Source of the DNA: JABCYV01 sp963729325
GTDB taxonomy: Bacteria; Acidobacteriota; Terriglobia; Terriglobales; Acidobacteriaceae
Assembly: GCA_963729325.1 (NCBI GenBank)
Contig: CAVSNS010000020.1
Span: 55,096 to 119,095, forward strand
Length of the DNA stretch: 64,000 nucleotides
Direction of reading: 5' to 3'
Notes under the pieces: model-generated
Told to the model about the DNA's origin: nothing
Database searches by the model: none
What the model saw: the letters and a program-made list of their open reading frames with translations, nothing else
In this document: piece after piece, positions 18,233 through 26,800 of the stretch
Layout: each line of letters begins with the position of its first letter
How positions within the stretch are numbered: position 1 is the first letter of the stretch
Made by a program: the position numbers and the translations under genes

Positions 18233-18988
18233 TCAGCGTCGCAGGAAATCCCCAAGTGCCCGGTTCCAAGATTCCACGTCCCAATGAGGAACAGTCCGAA
18301 CTAGTTGACGAACAGGCTGGCCCGCATACAGCGTGACGAGCCAGACCAAGACACCGCAGTTATATCCTGCGCTGGAAATCAACGAGAGAATGTCACGGCT
18401 ACCGATTCCTAACCTTGCGCGGAGAGTAAAGGCGGCGAGATTCACACTGGTGACGACACCAAAGCCTAAAGCAATTCCGAACGCGTGTGGTTTCCATTTC
18501 AGACTCAGCGATGAGGACAAGACAAACATAAGGAACAATAGTCCTCCCTGCACTATCTCGACGCTGCGTTCCATGGCATAGAAGCGTGCCAGGAACGTTT
18601 CAGAATCGTAGCTTGTGCTTGCGGCAGCCACAAGAACAGCGACCAACAGGAAGATCACACTGGCCCAACGCAATATGACAGACACCCATGAGCGAATTCC
18701 GTCGTAGGGTCGGAAGAGGCTGGAGAAAAGCTCACAAATCACTCCGAATTTGATCACTGCATCTATCGTCTCCGCATAGAGGTAAACGTGACGATAGGTT
18801 TTAAGAAACCCCAACTGGTAGTAGTACTGGTAGTAATAGAAGACGACCGGAAATCTGATCAGTTGCGCGACAATGTACGCAGAGAAAAGAGGATAGTCAC
18901 GATAGAGCCGTCGGCTCCAAATCCTGTATCCAATTACGCTCAACAGGACCACAGCGGAAAGCCACAACGAATACTGCAGAATGCTCAT
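18233..18988 (-). CDS. Seven-helix-type integral membrane protein, unknown function
   Basis: About 251 residues with several membrane helices: 'LWLSAVVLLSVIGYRIW', 'LFSAYIVAQLIRFPVVFYYY', 'WASVIFLLVAVLVAAAS', 'VQGGLLFLMFVLSSSLS', 'AFGIALGFGVVTSVNLAAFT' and 'SSAGYNCGVLVWLVTLY'. The segment 'FYYYQYYYQLGFLKTYRHVY' is unusually rich in Tyr. The topology resembles a family of hypothetical membrane proteins common in acidobacteria. I start at 'MSILQYSLW' (18988) because the upstream part is basic and non-hydrophobic. It is 54 bp downstream of a small secreted-peptide gene on the same strand. Confidence 0.65.
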   Translation of the reverse strand: MSILQYSLWLSAVVLLSVIGYRIWSRRLYRDYPLFSAYIVAQLIRFPVVFYYYQYYYQLGFLKTYRHVYLYAETIDAVIKFGVICELFSSLFRPYDGIRSWVSVILRWASVIFLLVAVLVAAASTSYDSETFLARFYAMERSVEIVQGGLLFLMFVLSSSLSLKWKPHAFGIALGFGVVTSVNLAAFTLRARLGIGSRDILSLISSAGYNCGVLVWLVTLYAGQPVRQLVRTVPHWDVESWNRALGDFLRR

Positions 18989-19042
18989 GGTTGACCGACC
19001 GCCGGAAGCATAGCGCAGCTTTCGGCGGCCAGTCAAAAAGAA

Positions 19043-19177
19043 TCAGTGGCCGATGAGAGGTTGGGAGGTTGCGGACTTTGGCCAGGGGTCAGGACCGTCA
19101 GCCCAGACGCGGTTGTGCGCTGACAGTGTGATTGTTAGAGTTGCGAGAATCGCTAGAGCATGGAGCAGTCTTTTCAT
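19043..19177 (-). CDS. Small secreted peptide (44 residues)
   Basis: Not a long frame, but well supported: a perfect AGGAGG lies 7 bp before the ATG at 19177, and the product begins with a typical signal peptide, 'MKRLLHALAILATLTITLSA', followed by the mature part 'HNRVWADGPDPWPKSATSQP' and 'LIGH'. After cleavage about 20 residues would remain, rich in Pro and Trp. It lies just upstream of the membrane-protein gene 18233-18988, so the two probably form an operon. Function unknown. Confidence 0.65.
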   Translation of the reverse strand: MKRLLHALAILATLTITLSAHNRVWADGPDPWPKSATSQPLIGH

Positions 19178-19585
19178 GGTGAAGCCTCCTGGATGGAGGC
19201 TAAGTGGGGAAATCAAAAAGCAAGAAAGGATGTGAATCTCGTTCCGTGTTTGGAAGATGTAAGAACGATGCGGCGGTCCGAATTCCGAGGGTTTTGTATA
19301 GTACGCTGGGTGAAGTGTGCGAAATTCCTTACGCCAATGTTGCGTCAGTAGGTTTCGCTTCCCGCCGCTTCAGGTTAAGGCACAAACTGAAGATCGCAAT
19401 CGTCCCGCACCTGTGAAGAAGCGATTCCACGGACTTCGCAACCAAGGAAGATTCCCCGGCAAAATCGCTTAATCGCGGATTGATAAGTTGATAATAAGAA
19501 CTCAAGCGGTGGACGCCGATGAAGCATCCGGAAACCCTAATCGGGGACGCGCCCTCTGCTATTCTGCTGTGAATCTGCAAAGACG

Positions 19586-19613
19586 TTGACGTCACCTGAT
19601 GGCTAACTACAAT
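19586..19613 (+). promoter_or_regulatory. Promoter of tRNA-Arg
   Basis: TTGACG at 19586-19591, a 16-bp spacer, then TACAAT at 19608-19613, with the tRNA starting 13 bp later: a good sigma-70-type promoter. Confidence 0.65.
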
Positions 19614-19626
19614 TGAGTCAGAAAAT

Positions 19627-19703
19627 GGGCGCGTAGCTCAAACGGATAGAGCATCGGATTTCTAATCCGACGGTTGCAGGTTCGATTCCTGCCGCGCCTA
19701 CCA
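19627..19703 (+). tRNA. tRNA-Arg (anticodon TCT)
   Basis: Acceptor GGGCGCG/CGCGCCT, anticodon stem TCGGA/TCCGA around a loop with TCT, T loop TTCGATT and encoded CCA. It reads AGA codons. Confidence 0.95.
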
Positions 19704-19938
19704 GATTTTTCCATCGTCTTGGCTTTCCGCTTTGATCAGCAAGCGGCTGACGCCTGTCTCGGAATGCTCTAAACCAGTTCCGCCCACCACGATTACTTTT
19801 CTCGCTCGGGATAGTTTCGCGGTACTGGCTTTTCCTCAGACGACTACGGTCTAGGGTGTATTGAAGGCAAAGTTGTGCGTCCTATAATCGCTGGCTACTC
19901 AGATACAAGAGTTTGATCACCAAACCTAGGAGGATGCT

Positions 19939-20181
19939 ATGAATTGGGACCAGGTAGAAGGCAAGTGGCATCAGTTCAAGGGATCGGTCAAGCAAAAGTG
20001 GGGCAAGCTTACGGACGATGACCTGGACATCATTGCGGGCAAGCAAGATCAACTAGTAGGCAAGATTCAAGAGAGGTACGGAATCACAAAAGAAGAAGCA
20101 CAGAAGCAGATTGACAATTGGAGTCCAGCGATACCGCTCGGGAGTGGCAAGGAGCCTTCTCGCGAGCGAAAAGTGAGCTAG
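19939..20181 (+). CDS. CsbD family stress protein
   Basis: An 80-residue protein with the CsbD signature: 'MNWDQVEGKWHQFKGSVKQK', 'WGKLTDDDLDIIAGKQDQLV' and 'GKIQERYGITKEEAQKQIDN'. Members are small, hydrophilic and induced under general stress; no activity is established. The Shine-Dalgarno AGGAGG is 6 bp before the ATG. A second small stress-type gene follows after 40 bp. Confidence 0.92.
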   Translation: MNWDQVEGKWHQFKGSVKQKWGKLTDDDLDIIAGKQDQLVGKIQERYGITKEEAQKQIDNWSPAIPLGSGKEPSRERKVS

Positions 20182-20221
20182 GTTAAGCTGTCGTCCGTCA
20201 TAAAGTCCGTAGGAGGAAAAC

Positions 20222-20485
20222 ATGAAAATCGCTACCCTAATCCTACTTACGCTGACGATGATTATGGTACCTACCGTCTCTTTGCTTCCGGAACCTCCCC
20301 AAAAGGACGTGCCCGTTGAAGTCGAATCGGCAAAGCGCTCTCTGCAAAGTGCGCGCAGCGATCTGGCCAAAGCTGGTGCTGGATGGGGCGGTCACAGGTA
20401 TACTGCGATGACCCATATCGACGCAGCTCTGAAAGAGCTTGACGAAGCGGAGAAGTGGGCGCGGGAACATCACGATATCAAATAG
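20222..20485 (+). CDS. Small exported helical protein
   Basis: An 87-residue protein with a signal peptide ('MKIATLILLTLTMIMVPTVS') and a helical, charged mature part ('SAKRSLQSARSDLAKAGAGW', 'MTHIDAALKELDEAEKWARE'). Such proteins are frequent beside CsbD genes in acidobacteria, but I cannot name a family. AGGAGG precedes the ATG by 6 bp. Probably co-transcribed with the CsbD gene and located in the periplasm. Confidence 0.7.
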   Translation: MKIATLILLTLTMIMVPTVSLLPEPPQKDVPVEVESAKRSLQSARSDLAKAGAGWGGHRYTAMTHIDAALKELDEAEKWAREHHDIK

Positions 20486-20814
20486 TCTGCAGGTGATCCG
20501 AGAGGGCGACTCAGAGCCTTGAAGTCGACCGTCCACGGCTAATCCATAAGCGGAACCATAGGTTTGGTGCCCTGGCAGAAGGTGGCGACTCGCTGTATGC
20601 CACCCTGCGGCTGGGGCACAACTTTGACCGGACCGTAAGCAATAGACCGCATGGCCGTTTTGTGCAAAGTACCAGCGTCCGCCTCTGCGGGGTTGCCGGT
20701 ATGACGGTTCGACCTACCGGGGACTGTAGGGGTGGGATTACCTGTGAACCGGGCAGAGACAACGACAACAATAATGTCGCCAGAGCTTTCATGGGGATTC
20801 GCCTAGCCCCGAAT
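20486..20814. other. Intergenic region, no confident gene
   Basis: About 330 bp. A minus-strand frame (20511-20792) begins with a hydrophobic segment but has no ribosome binding site and no plausible rest, so I do not call it. Confidence 0.4.
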
Positions 20815-21219
20815 TCAGATGGAAACCAGAGCTCTGCGTTCGTCCGCCGTGTCGGAAGTAACCTGGGGCGGCTTCTGCGGGGCCGATCTCCGAACCTTTC
20901 CGGTACTGCGGTCGCTCTTGGCGTTACCTCGCGGGGTCACCTGGGACGAAGGAGCTTGCGCCTGGGAGTGAGCCTTTGCCTCAGCCTGGGCCTGAGCTTC
21001 GGCATCATGCTTCTGAACTGCATTGCCTTTTAGGGCCGACAATTCGCCACTGTCAGTGAACAGTTGCCGGATAAGAAATTTCTGCGAGTCAATCGTCCGT
21101 CCTTGTTCCACCACCAGCATGGTCAGCAGGCCATAGGAAATGAGAAAAAGCACGGTGAGCAACGGAAGCAGGGTATGCTTCGGCTTCCCGACTGCCTTGT
21201 TGACCATCAAGTTCACCAC
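20815..21219 (-). CDS. Single-pass membrane protein with Ala/Gln-rich periplasmic tail
   Basis: A 134-residue protein: a short cytoplasmic start, one membrane helix ('LLPLLTVLFLISYGLLTMLV'), then a short helix ('GRTIDSQKFLIRQLFTDSGE') and a low-complexity tail with Ala/Gln/Glu repeats ('HDAEAQAQAEAKAHSQAQAP') and basic patches. It could be an envelope structural or scaffolding protein. Family not recognised. The base composition of the tail is repeat-like, so the length may vary between strains. Confidence 0.5.
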   Translation of the reverse strand: MVNLMVNKAVGKPKHTLLPLLTVLFLISYGLLTMLVVEQGRTIDSQKFLIRQLFTDSGELSALKGNAVQKHDAEAQAQAEAKAHSQAQAPSSQVTPRGNAKSDRSTGKVRRSAPQKPPQVTSDTADERRALVSI

Positions 21220-21475
21220 GTAGCACCTCGATCAGCGCCCTACTATCGGGCAGACTGTCGATTGCAGCTTGCACTCCAACGGGAGCGCGTTTTTTAAATC
21301 ATTCCAAGGAATGAACTTAGGCTGGATTTGCGACGCCCTGACAGGGCCGCAGGTGCAACTTGCTGCACTTTATGGGTAACGCAGATGTGTTACTGAGGTG
21401 ACTGGGAGCCTGCAATCCCTCCAACGACAAGGGGTTGGCGACTCACACTGGCCCCGCCATTGGGAGTTCGGGGTC

Positions 21476-22655
21476 CTACTTTCCGCCCAAGACCAGCTTC
21501 GCGATGGTCGCCAGCTGCATATTAGATGTGCCCTCGTAGATCTTCCCGATCTTGGCGTCGCGCCAGTATTTTTCCACCGGATAGTCCTTGGTAAAGCCGT
21601 ATCCACCATAGATTTCGATTGCGAGGGAAGTCACGCGCTCGGCCACCTGCGAGCAGAACAGCTTGGTCATGGCCGCTTCCTTCACGAACGGGACACCCGC
21701 GTCCTTCATGCGGGCGGCGTTGTAGACCATCAATCTGGCGGCTTCGATCTCCGTCGCCATCTGCGCGATCTGGAACTGGATGCCCTGGAACTCAGCGATG
21801 CTTTTCCCAAATTGCTTGCGCTCCAGCGCATACTTCGCTGCGTACTCCCAGGCGCCGCGGGCCACTCCGGCCATCTGCGCCCCGATGCCGATCCGGCCTT
21901 CGTTTAGAGGTCTCAATCGCTATCTTGTAACCCTTGCCCGCTTCGCCAAGCACATTGGACTTCGGCACGCGGCAGTCTTCCAGAATCAATTCGCAGGTAG
22001 ACGACGCGCGAATTCCCAGCTTGTCCTCTTTCTTGCCCACGGTGAAGCCGGGAAAGTCTTTCTCTATGAGAAACGCGGTGATCCCTTTGTAGCCCGCCGC
22101 CGCATCGATGGTGGCGAAGAGCACAAACAAGCCAGCTTCCTTCCCATTTGTGATCCATAACTTGCGGCCGTTGAGAACATAGTCTCCGCCCTTGAGTTCG
22201 GCCTTGGTTTGCAGCGCGAAGGCATCAGAGCCTGAGCCGGCTTCACTCAGCGCGTAGGCGCCACAAGTGTCCGTCGCCATCCGCGGAAGATAACGTTTTT
22301 TCTGCTCTTCGGTTGCCCAGCGCAGCAAGGCGTTATTGACCAGCGTGTTCTGCACATCCACCACGACGCCGGCGGAAGCATCCACGCGCGAAAGTTCCTC
22401 CACTGCCACGATCGCTTCGAAAAACTTGCCACCGCCGCCACCGTATTGCTCTGGAATTTCAATCCCCATCAGCCCGAGTTGAAAGAATTGGTGAATCAGA
22501 TCTTTCTCGAAGATCCCCTTCTCGTCCATCTCCTTCACCAGCGGACGCACCTTCTCTTCGGCAAACTGCTGAATGTTGTCACGAAAGAGAATTTCGTCTT
22601 CGGTGAAGGAGGTCAGAGGGGTCGGCGATGGAATTTGCAGGGTGGTCTCAGGCAT
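21476..22655 (-). CDS. Acyl-CoA dehydrogenase, frameshifted
   Basis: It oxidises acyl-CoA to trans-2-enoyl-CoA with FAD and passes electrons to ETF. The N-terminal part has 'DNIQQFAEEKVRPLVKEMDE', 'CGAYALSEAGSGSDAFALQT' and 'GRKLWITNGKEAGLFVLFAT'. Near 21907 one extra base moves the frame; the rest reads 'LNEGRIGIGAQMAGVARGAW', 'RKQFGKSIAEFQGIQFQIAQ' and 'GKIYEGTSNMQLATIAKLVL', in which the Glu of YEGTS is the catalytic base. Joined, about 393 residues, the normal length. No beta-oxidation partner is adjacent. Confidence 0.92.
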
Positions 22656-22735
22656 AAAGTTCCTTCGGCGGAGAAACTCGCAACCAGAAATTCTAGCACT
22701 TAGTTAGCTGTAGTTTCGGAAGGATGGAAAGAGAG

Positions 22736-23629
22736 TCAGTTCTTGCTGCTGTACACCAGCTTCAGTCCGTCGGCTTGCAGAATGCGCTGGATTTGATTGC
22801 GGGCATGGACCGACCACGGACCAGTGGTATCGAGCTTCACGTAGGCGCGCCAGTGTTTCAGGGCTTTGCGTGGCTCTCGAACTTTCTCGTAGGCGAGCGC
22901 GAGATTGTAGTGGGCATCAGCATAAGTGGGTGCAAGCTGCAGAGCAGTATTGTAGGTCTTGATGGCTTCCGCCACCTTCCCGGTTTCGTCGAGCACGTTG
23001 CCCAAATCGAAGTAGGCGAGGGCATAGCGCGGGTCCACTGCGATGGCGCGCCGGTAATGTTTTTCCGACAGAGCATATTCCTGCCGATTGTAATGAAGCG
23101 TGCCCAGATTGATATGTGCCGCGGCGTGGTCGGGATCGAGTTCCAAAACCTTTTCGTAAGTCGCAATGGCTTGCGCCTGGTTGCTGGGATCTTCCTCGAG
23201 CGCAATGCCGCGGGCAAAAAGCTCGGCTACGTCCGCCGATGACGGTTCAGGTCTCGCGGTCGCGATGGGCGTGCTGACCACGACTCTCTCTTCGGGAGAG
23301 AAATCGAACATGAACTGTCCGGCGATGGGTTCCACCACTTTGCCTTGATGCCGGAAAGCCACTCGATGTCCACCCGTACTAAAGGCGCTAGCCTCAAGCA
23401 GGGGATTGTCCATCCCTGCTACTTGCTTCTGCATGGCCTCGAGCGATTGCCGGATGACCACGGGGCGCACCTTGCGGGCGCACAGGTCACGAACTTTCTT
23501 GACTTGCAGGAGATCAAAAAACGAATAGGTCTCGGCGGCGGCTACCAGTTCGGCTCTTTCCCAACCTGCCAACTGACGCGCCGTGATCCGCAGTATGCGA
23601 AGCAGGTCCGCTCGACTGTATCGGTACAC
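22736..23629 (-). CDS. MerR-type HTH fused to TPR repeats
   Basis: A 297-residue protein. Residues 1-70 form a MerR-like winged helix ('YSRADLLRILRITARQLAGW', 'YSFFDLLQVKKVRDLCARKV'). A middle region of about 75 residues lacks recognisable motifs. Residues 150-270 carry three to four TPR units ('QAIATYEKVLELDPDHAAAH', 'YALSEKHYRRAIAVDPRYAL', 'EAIKTYNTALQLAPTYADAH'). I infer a DNA-binding regulator that senses or binds a protein partner by its TPR part. It is 216 bp downstream of the YD-repeat gene on the same strand. Confidence 0.75.
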   Translation of the reverse strand: MYRYSRADLLRILRITARQLAGWERAELVAAAETYSFFDLLQVKKVRDLCARKVRPVVIRQSLEAMQKQVAGMDNPLLEASAFSTGGHRVAFRHQGKVVEPIAGQFMFDFSPEERVVVSTPIATARPEPSSADVAELFARGIALEEDPSNQAQAIATYEKVLELDPDHAAAHINLGTLHYNRQEYALSEKHYRRAIAVDPRYALAYFDLGNVLDETGKVAEAIKTYNTALQLAPTYADAHYNLALAYEKVREPRKALKHWRAYVKLDTTGPWSVHARNQIQRILQADGLKLVYSSKN

Positions 23630-23845
23630 GGTTAGGGAATTTCTGCTTTATTATCGGAAGCTTGCGCGCGCTTGGCAAGCACAAAGTGCGCTTCACAGGA
23701 ATCTTGGGAGATAACTTGCAGCGCCCATGGTGCAAAAGTGTAAGAAGGGATGCGATGTCGACAATGAAGGCGCACGTCGATACCGCGACCGAGGGCAGTT
23801 GAGTGCACTGATCGCTGTCGCTGCTGAAGGTGCACAGAAAAAACC

Positions 23846-25098
23846 TCAGTAGTAAGTAAGCTTGCGGCGAGTTGTAGAAGTCGGGCCGTCTTGGAGGATC
23901 GTGGTCTGTTCCGTCCAATTCCCCTGGCTGTCGTACTCGTATGTGTAACGAACCCGGTAACCGAGGACAACTGAATCAGGCTGGGCAGGCCAGTCCGACT
24001 GTGGCTTGTCGTGGACAATGCTTCCAGCTTCGTCTTGATGAAACGAAACGCGAAAATCGGGCTCCCCACGAACGAGTGAGTAGAGGTTTCCCGTTGTTCG
24101 ATAATGTCGCCTTGGTCGTTATACTCGGTCGTGGTGTCTTGGCTCCAAAGGCTGGACTGCAGGTGCGTTCCGGTTATCCGGTTCTGGGCGTCATAGGTGT
24201 AGGACTTCTCGGTGTTCTGATTGAAGGCTTTCAGCGTCGTTTTTAGCTGCTCTCTCACTTGTTTCAGGACTTCCTCGGTCCTGTATTCCTCCGGCGCTTT
24301 TGCCAGCATTTGTTTGGCAAAGCCAATCTCCCAATTCTGCGGAATCATTCGTTCTGCCGTGAGTCGCCCTCTCGAGTCGTAGCTTCGGGTGATTCGAGTA
24401 ACAAGATTGCCTTCGGCGTCTAGAATTTGTGATTCGATCGGCAGGTCGTGATCGTCGTATCGCCTCGTGACCGTGCCCCCGTCGTTCAGCCCATAGCCGC
24501 CTTCTGCCGATTCGAACAGTGCACCAACCCCGACCGCGACTTCCCTCGAATCTCCGGGTCGTGGGGGAATGGTCTGCGTCTCAGTCTTTCGACCTTCGCT
24601 GTCGTAGTGAAAGCCTGTGCGGAAGCCATTCTCACTATCCGTAATGCCGAGCATCCTTCCTGCATCATCGTAGGTATAAACTGTCTCATTCCGTGGCTCG
24701 TCCAACCTGCCATAAGTGGCCCTCGCCAGGCGGCCCTCCGCATCGTAGGTGTAGGTTGTAATCCCCTCGGACCCGTCAGCATTCTTGATACGAATACTCA
24801 GAAGTCTTCCATCCTGGCCATATTCTGTTGTGGTCCCGGTTTCGCCAAAATTGTGGCTGACAACGGACATCCTTACGGGGCCGCGAAGCCCGTCTCGTTC
24901 ACGGTTCGAAGTATTGGCGCTGGTCGTTGGCAGGAGAGAATCGCCTGTTTCGATATTCTGAGCGTTGAGGAGGTCGTGCAGGGTGAGGTTTCTGGCCAAT
25001 CCCAGTGCTGTCATTCCGCGCAGGAGTTGCCGTCGATCCAAGTCACTCCTTAGGGAACGGCTGGCATTGTACACCCGGTAGGGCTTCCTCCCCATCAA
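23846..25098 (-). CDS. YD-repeat (RHS-like) protein, frameshifted
   Basis: The protein is built from YD repeats: 'TTYTYDAEGRLARATYGRLD', 'TVYTYDDAGRMLGITDSENG', 'GFHYDSEGRKTETQTIPPRP', 'RSYDSRGRLTAERMIPQNWE' and 'EKSYTYDAQNRITGTHLQSS'. One G missing from the C run at 24063-24066 (plus strand) breaks the frame; the continuation reads 'EPDFRVSFHQDEAGSIVHDK' and 'RYTYEYDSQGNWTEQTTILQ', with a stop at 23846. About 417 residues. The N-terminus has 'RRQLLRGMTALGLA', a possible twin-arginine signal. No toxin domain is present, so it is a short secreted or surface YD protein. Confidence 0.75.
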
Positions 25099-25126
25099 CC
25101 ACTCGAGAGGCGCGATCTCTGTAATC

Positions 25127-25202
25127 TGGAGCCGACGAACGGACTTGAACCGTTGACCTGCCGATTACGAATCGGCTGCTCTACCAACTGAGCTACGTCG
25201 GC
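25127..25202 (-). tRNA. tRNA-Thr (anticodon CGT)
   Basis: Acceptor GCCGACG/CGTCGGC, anticodon stem GCCGA/TCGGC around a loop with CGT, T loop TTCAAGT and an encoded CCA. It reads ACG codons. Confidence 0.95.
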
Positions 25203-25211
25203 TTGCCTTCG

Positions 25212-25240
25212 ATTCTAAATGCGGGTGGGGGAAGCGTAAA
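25212..25240 (-). promoter_or_regulatory. Promoter of tRNA-Thr
   Basis: On the minus strand TTTACG, a 17-bp spacer and TAGAAT, ending about 10 bp before the mature tRNA. Confidence 0.5.
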
Positions 25241-25389
25241 GAGCGGGTCGCGGGTTGCGCTGTCCCACCTTTCGAAACCGCGAAGATGGGGAACCCTGAA
25301 CCTTCTGCGCAGCAAAACCCGGCGCAAGGGGCTTTCCTGCGGGTCACACAAGCCAGAGCCATCCGTGGGAAAATGAACTCTCGCCAAAA

Positions 25390-25629
25390 TCAAGACTGCG
25401 CTCTATGGAACACGTAAAAGAACACAGCCACGCTGAAGCAGGCAAACGCATAGATGAACGACGAGAACAGCACGACCGCAGGAACCAAGCTCCGCAGGAC
25501 ATTGAGGAAGTTGACGACGAACGTCCACACTAAAAGAGCCGTCATCAGAATCGTCCCGATCAGTGCCAGCAATGCCGCATTTTTGAGTGTCATGATCGGA
25601 GTATGAACATAGCCAGTGTTCATCCGCAA
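25390..25629 (-). CDS. Small two-helix membrane protein
   Basis: A 79-residue protein with two membrane helices, 'LLALIGTILMTALLVWTFVV' and 'LVPAVVLFSSFIYAFACFSV', and very short loops. It may start at 25629 or at an internal Met (residue 13), which directly precedes the first helix. No known family. It lies between tRNA-Thr and a divergent TPR gene. Confidence 0.55.
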   Translation of the reverse strand: MRMNTGYVHTPIMTLKNAALLALIGTILMTALLVWTFVVNFLNVLRSLVPAVVLFSSFIYAFACFSVAVFFYVFHRAQS

Positions 25630-25710
25630 CTCTGGTTCCTACCTTGGGGCTGCCTCGCCCGAATTGCGCCTCGCTAAGCGACCGACTACGATGCAACTGA
25701 GCGGGGTTTC

Positions 25711-26800
25711 ATGCAGGTTCGCTTTCGGCGATGCTCTGGGTCTCATCACGCAGGAGGACGCAGAACACTACGGCTGGCTTCAAGCCTGCTTCTGATATTG
25801 ATCGTTTCGATCGTGGCCGTCGCTCAGTCGCCCGATCCGCGCGTAAAAGTTTTGCTTCGCAGCGGCCAGGCTGCCCTGGATGCCGGCGACTTCGCTCGCG
25901 CCGCAGCCGATTTCGAGCAAGCTCGAGCGACTATCGCCAGATAATCTCGAAGTCAACCGGGGTTTATTGTTCGCCTACTTGCAAATTGGACGACTCGCGC
26001 AGGCTGCGGAGATCGGACGTAATGCCGTCGCCCGCTGGCCGGGAGACGCTCAACTATGGCATTGGCTCGGGTTGGCTTACTTTAAAGCTGGGCAAAACGG
26101 TCCGGCGCTGGAGGCGCTGCAGCGCTCCGAAAAACTCGACAGTGCGCGCTTCGATATTCACTTCGATCTCGCACTCGTGCAGCTTCAGCAAGACCAATAT
26201 CCTCTGGCAGCAGACGAGTTGGAAAAAGCCATCAAGCTCAAGCCTTCCGATCCGTTGGCACATGTCCTGCTCGGACGCGCTTATCAGAATTCAAATCGCA
26301 CGCTGCTGGCCGTCGAACAGTTTCAGATCGCGCTGCGGTTGGATCCCAAAATTCCGCTGGGTCATTATCATCTTGGCTTCGCCTACGCCAGCCTGGGCCG
26401 GAACCAGGAGGCTATCGGGGAATACGAAAAAGAAATCGTGAACGCGCCTGAGAATCCCGAAGTGCTCTACCAACTCGGTCGCAGTCTTCTGGAAACCGGG
26501 GACTACAAGTCCGCAATCGCGCGTCTGCAGAAAGCCACGCAACTCAACCCGCAGAACGCGGACGCTTTTTACGATCTGGGAAAGGCGCTTCTACTCGACG
26601 GAGATGCGCAGGCCGCACTATCGCCATTACGGCGCTCTGCCGAACTAAAGCCTACCGATCCAAGTCCGCACTATCAACTGGCCCGCGCGCTGAAAAAGGC
26701 GGGAAAGACAGACGAAGCTCGTCAGGAATGGCAACGTTTCGACGAATTGAAAAAAGCTCAGCCTCAAACCGGAGGAATGGCCAGCGGCCGAGTCCAGTGA
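25711..26800 (+). CDS. Exported TPR protein, frameshifted
   Basis: The N-terminal frame gives a signal-type segment ('LASSLLLILIVSIVAVAQSP') and the first TPR ('LLRSGQAALDAGDFARAAAD'). Near 25928 the frame changes; the rest contains about seven TPR units, for example 'AQLWHWLGLAYFKAGQNGPA', 'HVLLGRAYQNSNRTLLAVEQ' and 'AFYDLGKALLLDGDAQAALS'. About 360 residues when joined. It overlaps the next gene by four bases, so translation of both is coupled. It likely acts as a periplasmic scaffold for the FG-GAP/ASPIC protein encoded next. Confidence 0.8.

Noticed and set aside
18052..18255. Short minus-strand frame at the end of the 18233-18988 gene
   Set aside because: No ribosome binding site, no start context and no recognisable features.
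20511..20792. Minus-strand frame starting with a hydrophobic segment after the 20815-21219 gene
   Set aside because: The start is signal-like, but there is no ribosome binding site, the rest is unlike a folded protein and no frame-joined homologue is recognisable.
23632..23845. Apparent C-terminal 70 residues of the YD-repeat protein
   Set aside because: The true frame continues the YD pattern and stops at 23846; the extra part is out-of-frame translation after the indel.
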